From assembly GCA_964036195.1 (NCBI GenBank), contig OZ038451.1, forward strand, positions 12,218,529 to 12,282,528: a stretch of 64,000 nucleotides of DNA, written 5' to 3'. The number at the start of each line of letters is the position of its first letter. Position 1 is the stretch's first letter. The notes under the pieces were generated by a model. That model worked only from the letters and a program-made list of their open reading frames with translations. It was not told the DNA's origin and did no database searches. Origin of the DNA: Sphaerolaimus hirsutus. Lineage: Eukaryota; Nematoda; Chromadorea; Monhysterida; Sphaerolaimidae. The translations under genes and the position numbers were made by a program. Shown here piece after piece: positions 22,001 through 31,000 of this stretch.

Positions 22001-25000
22001 ATGGAAAAATTGAGTGTGATGATAACTTGAGTTTCGACGTCGAGCCTGGACAAGATCCAGTGCCAAATAGTGAATTGCCTATAAATGATCATGACCCTTG
22101 CCATGTGTATGTTACCGAATTTCACCACCGAATTTCACAGCTCTACAATGATAATCCCGGTGTGTTTGCTCGATGGCAGTCCAATTTTGTCCATGCATTA
22201 CCAATTCTCACACAGAGCTCTGCGAGACACGAGTGGGAGAGTTCTTCAACAATGTGTTTCAGCACTCCGAAGACTCCGAATCTAAATCAGAAATGTGATC
22301 ATTTGACAGAGATGGGATCAAAAGATTTTTTGGGTACTAGAGGTGGTGATATTATTTCTGGACTGTTGTGCTCGGGTCATTCCAATAATCATGAATTTGG
22401 CGGTTTTTCGGTGCAAAATGGAATTTCTGCCCACAGTTCAGTGGGCTCTAATCAGCAATTGTGTATTTCAATTAAGTCTAGCAATGGCCCACTAGTTTAT
22501 GCCACAATCAACATAGAAGGTGTTCCATGCAGGGTTTTGCTTGACAGCGGTTGCACTAGATCATTGTTACCTTTCCATTTGTTTGAAAAAATTGCAGCGC
22601 AGGCCAAAATCAACATGGAAAAGTCATTGGTGAAGTCCAAAATCGGCCCAAGTACAGTGAATGGCATGACTAAAGAAGGGGAATTGTCTGAGATATCGCT
22701 TTATGTGGATCATGTCAGCCCAGTGGTTCGAGTCCGACGAAAAGTCGTCGCAACTTTTCTTGTTAATCACAATCCGCTCGCTCTTTCTGAGATTTTGTTA
22801 GGAACTGACATAATGCCATTCCTCAAATTGACATGGTTGATTCCCTTGGTTTTAGATAAAAAATGCGATGCCAAAATACCTGTTGATCATCCTGAAGTGG
22901 TTCAGCAAGTAGTCCAGGATGAAAAGAAATTCAACTCACTTTTTTCTGAATTGGTCATGACTACGAAATCGATTTTTGTTCCAGCACATGGAGAGATGTC
23001 TTATTCTGTTTCTTTGCCACAGCGCCCGACCAATATTGACCCTGAAAAATGGGTGGAATCAACGCTGATATTTTCAAACACGGAAACGTCGTTTACAGGG
23101 TTGTCCATGTATAATACATCAGTGGCTATTCGGAGCCATCAGAAATGTACATTAAAATTATTCAATTCAAACCCTTTTCCAGTGAATCTACCCAAGAATA
23201 AAATTTTAGCTCAATTGGATGTTTATCCAAACTCGGCGTTCCATTCACCAGGCCCCAAATTCTCAGGAATTTTTGGTTCTCCTGCACACGCTGCAGCCTT
23301 TGGGATCTTTTCAGAGGGGGATGAAATCAACGAAGTTGTGGCTGCGTCATCGTTGACGTTGCCGACCCCTCCAGTTGATGAAACGGTAGACAAGCAAGAG
23401 ACCCAAAAAATTCCAACCACGCCCTCTGAGCGTGCTGAACATGTTTGGAATAAATTGAAAGATGACATTCAAATAAATTTGTCTGATAACGAGAAAGAGC
23501 AGTTTTTCAAATTAATTTCTGATTTCCATGACGTTTTCAGTTGTGCAGACTATGACGTCGGCAAAACTTCATTGCTATCTCACAAGATCATCACAGATCC
23601 ATCTCAGCCTCCCATTAAGCAGGCCGCCAGGTATGAGGCCAGACATAAAAGACCGTTTATCCATAAAACCATAGCTTCCATGCTCAAAGAAGGAATCATC
23701 GAACCGTCCAACGGAGCGTGGGCATCCCCCATACACATCACGCCTAAGGGAGTTACTGAGTGCAGATTTTGCGTCGACTTCAAATTAATCAATTTGATAA
23801 CCAAGATTAGGGTGTCAAAAAAATTTTTTGACGGGAAACGGAAACGGAAACGGAAAAAAACTTTCAGCGGCCGGAAAACGGAATGGAAAACGGAAAAAAA
23901 TTTGCACTTGGCGGAAAACGGAAACGGAAACGGAAAAAAAATTTCAGTGGCCGGAAAACGGAAAAAGGGGCCGGAAAAACGGAAACGGAAAAATGGAATT
24001 TGCATGGAAATGGAAAAATTTGCTGAAATTTTGCCAAAAAACATGATAAAATTCGCTGAAATTTTGCTGGAAACAGTATTTTTTTACATAATTGACAATC
24101 TGCACAACTGTTTACCAGTTTGGCTGGACCAGAAAACAGAAAGTTGAGCCAGAAAAGGGTAAAATAAGGCGGAAAGCAGAAAATTGAGGCGGAAAACGGA
24201 AAAAAGGCGGAAAAACTGGAAATTGAGCCAGAAAACGGAAAAAAGGCGGAAAAACGGAAAATTTAACCGGAAAACGGAAAATGAGCCGGAAAAACGGAAA
24301 TGGAAAAAAAGGTGGCCGGAAAACGGAACGGAAAACGGAAAAAAAATTTCAGCGGCCGGAAAACGGAACGGAAAACGGAAAAAATTTGCCTGCGGAAAAC
24401 GGAAACGGAAAACGGAAAACGGAAATTTGACACCCTAACCAAGATAGATTCATATCCACTTCCACGCATTTCAGAAATTTTATCTGAGTTTTCTGGCAGG
24501 AAAGTATTTTCAGCGTTAGACATTCGGCATGGATACTATAACGTGCCGCTGGCCGATGAAGACACATGCGAGCGCACTTCGTTTGTGTGCAGCCTGGGTC
24601 AGTTCAGGTATACTAGGCTTCCATTTGGTACAGTGAACGCGGGTGCGACTTTCATGCGTCTCATGCAGCTAATTTTGTCAGGATTGAATGATGATCCGAC
24701 CTCGCCTTGGGTGCGCGCATATATCGATGACATTTTGTGCAGTAGCTTCACCATTGAGGATCATTTTGTGCATTTGAGAAAGTTGTTTGATAGATTGAGA
24801 TGGGCCAACTTGAAAATCCAACCGGCCAAATGCAAATTTTTCGCATCCGAGCTGAAATACCTGGGACATCACATATCTTCTTCTGGCATTTCTCCAGCTC
24901 CGGCCAGATATAAGGCGGTGGTGGAACAGCCCAAAGTGCACTCAAAACAGGATCTGCGACGATTTTTAGGGAAATGTATATACTATTCACACTTCATTCC

Positions 25001-28000
25001 GAATTATTCTCGCATTTCAGCTCCTTTATACACTGTGCTTAAGGGACATGTCCCGAAAACTGGATTCACGCCTTTCGAGTGGAATGAGGAAATGTTGACC
25101 GCCTGGGACACCTTGAAACACTTGTTGTCGACATCCCCGGTTTTAGCCCATCCTGTATTTGATGACCCTAGGGGTTTTGTTCTGGAAACTGATGCTAGTG
25201 GGATCGGTTTGGGCGCCGTTTTGTCGCAATATGGGGATGATGGAAAATTGCATCCTGTTTCATATATTTCGAAAAGACTCTCACACCCACACACTACATA
25301 TTCCGCAGCATCACTTGAAGCCTTATGTATTTGCTGGGCATTGCGCAGGTTTGCAGACTACTTGGAGGGGCAAAAGGTTACTGTAATCACAGGTAACAGC
25401 GGGATACAACAGGTGTTTAGCAGTCCACATCATTTTAAGTTGGCCAGGTGGGCAATCTTCGTCCAGGACAAAGTGACTTCCTTCGTCCATCGACCAGGGG
25501 TGCAGAATGTCGTTGCAGATGCGTTATCTAGAAATCCGATTTCTGAAACCGAGTTCGGTGATGAATTGAAGAAACCCAGTGAACTTGTGACAGCTTGTGC
25601 CTCGATGGCTCGGAAGAAACAAATTTTGTCCGTCAATGCGGACATTGATTGGCGGACAATACAACAATCCGACGAGGAGTTGATGCGTGTGATTGTTCAG
25701 ATGCAAGCCGATGAGGAATCTGTTCCAGGGGCATATTTGATTGATGGAGTACTTTACTTTAGAGCCCTGGTTCACTCTCAGCATCTGTCCATATGGCTGC
25801 CTAAGTCATGGCAGCATGCTTGTCTTTTACAGGCTCATTTAGGAGTGTATGCCAGCCACGGGAGTCAAGCACGGACATTGGATCTCTTGTGCCAATACTT
25901 TGCATGGCCAGGGATGAAAAAAGATATTCTGGATTTTTGTCATCAGTGTTCTGAATGTTTGACCGTAAAATCTCATCGAGTTAATTCAAGCCCCTTAGGC
26001 GACGTGCAAACCCCGTCACAACCGTTTGATGTTTTTCATGTTGACACAATCCATTATGATAAAAGTTCTTCAAGAAAAATTTTCGTTGCAATCGATGCGC
26101 TTTCTCGGTATGTGATAACTGCAGTGGTTCGATCATTGACAGCTGTGTCGGTTTCCAAAGTGTTATATCATAGCCTCTTCATGTTTTGCGGTGCACCCAG
26201 AGTCATAATTACCAATCGTGGCACAGAATTCCTCAATTCGGAAGTCAGGACTCTATGTGAGCTATTTGGTGTCACGCATAGTACAATTTTGTCTCAGAAC
26301 CCTGCTGCCAATGGCATGGTTGAACGGGCAAACCGTTCAATTCGGGAAATTCTTTTATTTTGCACTCGAGAGTTCCCAAATCAAAAATGGTGGGATTTAG
26401 TGCCTTTGGCGACTTTGCGCTACAACATGGCCATGAATCGCATGACAGGTTGCTGTCCATTTTACATTGTTTTCGGCCATCTTCCGCATTGGAACCTATT
26501 CTTCTCTGCGGCTCGCAAAATTGACCCCCAGTCAGCCAGAGTAATGGCTAAAACGCAAAGCGATAAAAATAGAGCTCTTTACAAGCAACAGTTTGATAGT
26601 AAACATTCAGTGACATTTAGCCCGGGAGACAGAGTAATGGTGAAGATTTTATCTTTGGAGAAAAATGTTCCAAAGTTTTCAGGCCCATTTGTAGTATCTT
26701 CTGTTTCCGGAGCGACCCTATTATTATTTGATCAAGCAGGAGAAATGTTTTCTGTCGCTCAACGTTTCGTGTGGAAATTACCGTCAATTCAAACAGCTAA
26801 TGTAAATTGATGTTGAAATTTTGTCTCTAAAAAAAGCTGTTGTTGTCATGTGTGCAGTGTTTTCAATTTCCCATATTCAGCACTTTTTAAAAAACAATGC
26901 GAGCGCATAAACGGCGTGTGTCATTAAAACTTTATTTCCCACAAGTTGATCAATTGACACAAATAAAAAGAATGAATCCGCTGTCTCGCGATTCTTTGGG
27001 CCGCCCAATGGTCAACCAAGTGCCCGCCTTCAATTCTTACGGCAATGGTAATCAGTATCCACAACAGTTCCATCAACACAACCCTGTCGCACCACTGGCT
27101 CCTGTGGACTATGCTGCAAAGTTTTTTACCTTGAAAACGGAGTCTGGCCATGATAAAGACGTCTGTTGTTTTGAGCCGTTGTTTTTTCTAAGTTCGGATC
27201 GCTACTGGTTGTTGAAGGGGATTTTGATTTCGTCAGTTTGGAACCCAGCATGTGTGCGTATGAATGACATGTCGACATGAGTTTCTCACATCAACTTCTT
27301 CAGTTAATTACCCTTTATGAGCCTGACGAATTTTTTCAGTTTGAATTCACAGTTGTCTTCAGTTGACCGTTCATTTCATACCCAAATTTTAGTTCAGTAA
27401 AGTGGAATGGCAAAGTTTGGTCCAGTAAAGTGGAATGGCAAATTTTGGGAGTCGGCTCAACTTTCTCCATGATTCTCCACTTTCTCCACGCTATTCTCCG
27501 CAGAAAATCAATTCGCTCCGTCAACAGCTAGAAGTCTGCAGCAAAACCATCTCCCGGGTCAAAAGCGACAAGCTGTCGATTCAAGGAAAGTACAATGGCG
27601 CCAAAATCGATCGGCAGGCGGCGCTGGACGATTTGGAGGCTCTGCGCGCCAAGTACATGCACTTGAAGGATCGTTTCAAGGCTCGCAAGGCCGCTTCCAG
27701 GGCTGAGCGTCAGGCTGCCAGTGATGAAAGTGATGTGTTGGTGGTTGCTCAAGAAGAAATTGTTGGGTTAAAGGCCAAAGTGGCCGGTTTGGAAGAAAAA
27801 TTGCTCTATTGGGAAATCCACGGCACTATTGGGCCGAAAAAATTGGATTTTGTGTCTAAAAAATTTGATGTCACAATTGAAGACGCTTTCAATGAGAATG
27901 TTGAGGGAGGGGGCGTAGATTTTGATGATAGTGGCAGTTCGCACTCGCAGCCGCTTTTGAAGACCCCCGGTCAATCCCCTTAAGTGATATCTCCCTGAAA

Positions 28001-31000
28001 CAAAAAGGGGGAACTTGTTGATGATGAGAAGCGCACAAATATGTTATATCTTGAATTGTTGTTATTTAGATGATGTTATGTGGTGCAACGAGAGGTCCGA
28101 ATAAAGATACGAAAACATAAAACCCTTGCCAATGCACTGCACTGCTTGGAATAAGCTTACACGTGCCAGCAGCCACGCCAGTGGATCTGCAAAAGCACGG
28201 AGATGGAAGCAATTTGTTACTAAAAACTAAAAATAGCAAAAATTAGCCAAAAATGTGTATATCCTCGAATAATATCCCTATCGAATAACTCCCCCACTTG
28301 TCAGTGTGTGGAAAAAACAACTCCCCCCTCGAATAACTCCCGCCCCCTTTGATGGGTCACAACCATAGGGGATTTTGGGGTTAGCATTTTTTTTTTGGGG
28401 GGGGGGGGTTCGCCAGTCAGCACGTGTTAATAACTCGGGAACCGCTTGGCGAAAAATGTTGAAATTTGGATATATTATGGTTTCAGGTCGGGGCTCTTTC
28501 AGATTTCGACGATTTTTTTCTACGACCCCCCAGACCGGAGATAGGGGGGTCTATAAAAACACTGTCATTTGCGTTTTTTTGGGTGTCGCCGAGAACATGC
28601 AAACTTTGAACATCAATAGCTCAGTCATTTGTGAACCGATTTTAGTCATTAAAATGTAAATGATCACAAATGTTCGGAGAGTTCATTTCTGAGGTCAAGT
28701 CGGAATACACATTCGTTTATATATCGATTTAGCCCGATTTCGAAATGCAAAATTTCCGCAAAAGTTTGCCTTTGAACATGCTATCCTATTCTCCTGATCG
28801 AGAGAAACTCAATGAAACAAAAATGAGATCGATAGCTCTTTCCGATCAAAAGTTATGGCGTTTCAAACTTTTCCCTCCCATCCACATAAATAAGCACATG
28901 CATGCAACTTCAAAAATCCATATCTCGGCCATTTCTCAGCCGATTTTCACTGATGAACACTTAAAATGATCAGAATGACATGTAGATATCATTTTTATTC
29001 ACAGTTTATTTGTATGCATTTTCATTATGACAATTTAATTCAAGAGTTCGCATTAATTTCTTGTATGAGAAATCTGCTGCAATACAGGAATAATCTGGTC
29101 CTAAAAATGAAATTTCCATGTTATTCTGATCATTTTAAGTGTTCATCAGTGAAAATCGGCTGAGATATGGCCGAGATATGGAGTTTTGAAGTTGCATGCA
29201 TGTGCTTATTTATGTGGATGGGAGGGAAAAAATTGAAGCGCCAATACTTTTGATCGGAAAGAGATATCGATCTCATTTTTGTTTCATTGAGTTTCGCTCG
29301 ATCAGGAGAATAGGATAGCATGTTCAAAAAGCAAACTTTTGTGGAAACTTTGCTTTACGAAATCGGGCAAAATCGATAAATAAACAAATGTGTATCTCCG
29401 ATTTAACCTCAGAAATGAACTCTCCGAACATTTGTGATCATTTTAACATTTTAATGACTAAAATCGGTTCACAAATGACCGAGCTATTGATGTTCAAAGT
29501 TTGCATGTTCTCAGCGACACCCAAAAAAATGCAAATGACAGTGTTTTTACAGACCCCCCCTATCTCCGGTCTGGGGGGTCGTAGAAAAAAATCGTCGAAA
29601 TCTGAAAGAGCCCCGACCCGAAACCATAATATATCCAAATTTCAACACTTTGCGCCAAGCGGTTCCCGATTTATTCACACGTGCTGACTGGCGAACCCCC
29701 CCCCCCCAAAATGCTAACCCAAAATCCCCTATGGTCACAACTCACAACACCTCATATTTACAAAAAAACGTGTTATGTATTTTATTAAATATGTCAATAA
29801 ATATATACTTATATGTATTATCTTGCAGCTAGAGTTCACTAACATTGATTTCACTGCCTGAATTGTGAATTTTGTGGTCCTACAAATGATTTATGTTACC
29901 AAATTGAAACAACTTATGCAGTAAATAAATCGTACATTTTACTGAAAATTCTGATGAAAAAATAACTCTCCCTCTCGAATAACTCCCCCCTCAAAAACTT
30001 CTGATGAAACAAAAACTCCCCGGGGGGACTTATTCGAGGATATACGGTAAGGTCATATAAATATAGTCAAAAAAGCTGAAAAAAGGTGAAAATGTGTTAC
30101 TCAAGTTAACTCATGACTCATGTGTAAAAGAAAAAATGTATACTTTATGCTTATGTATAACTTTGAACTTTATGTAAACTGGGTGCACGCCAGGTCCGCC
30201 ACCCAAATTCTGAGTCGGTGCCGGACGCCATATCTCCAGTTGTAGTGGGGGGATTTATTCGAAATTTTGAGGGCATATACTCGAAACCCACCCACTACTA
30301 TATACGGGCTGGGGAAGGTCGGCGACCCACCTGAGTGTGGGTCGCCGTATAAATGAATTGTTTTTTTGAAAAAATCGCTGTCCACGCGAGGTCCGCCGCG
30401 CCACCCGTTGTTTTTTTGGTATAACGGGCTGCCAAACTAAAACTGTTGGGGGGAATTGATCGAAATTTTGAGGGGGTGTACACGACACTCCCCACTACTT
30501 TTCACGGAAGGTTGAGCCCCCTGGCGACCCCCCTGAGAGTGGACCACTGGAAAATAAAATGATATTTTTGAGAATTCGCTGTCCAGGTTTAGCACTGGAC
30601 AGCAAAAATAAAAATTACATTACAATGTCCCTTGGAGGACAATGTATACCACTGTAACAAGTGTGTATTCAAAAAGCAAATTTTAAAATGAAAATTTGAT
30701 CTGGTATGAAAGTGTATTTGACACCCATACACAAGTTCCAGATTAAATCTCGATTTAAGTCAAATCCTTAATACACACTATTAAAGCTGGTTTATGATGC
30801 CTTCTAGGAGATGATTTAAGGTAAAAATTCGCGTAAACAACATTGCCCCAAAAATCAACCATGGAGGAGATTTGATGGGGTCACTGTAATGATGTCATCG
30901 ATGACATCATTCCAGGAACAAAATTCGCCTTGTGGGACAGCTTTTGTGTTGACCCCCATCAAATCTCCTCTATGGTTGATTTTTGGGGTAATGTTGTTTA

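Noticed and set aside
28375-29738. Pairs of frames that could be small proteins
   Set aside because: They mirror each other on opposite arms of the palindrome.
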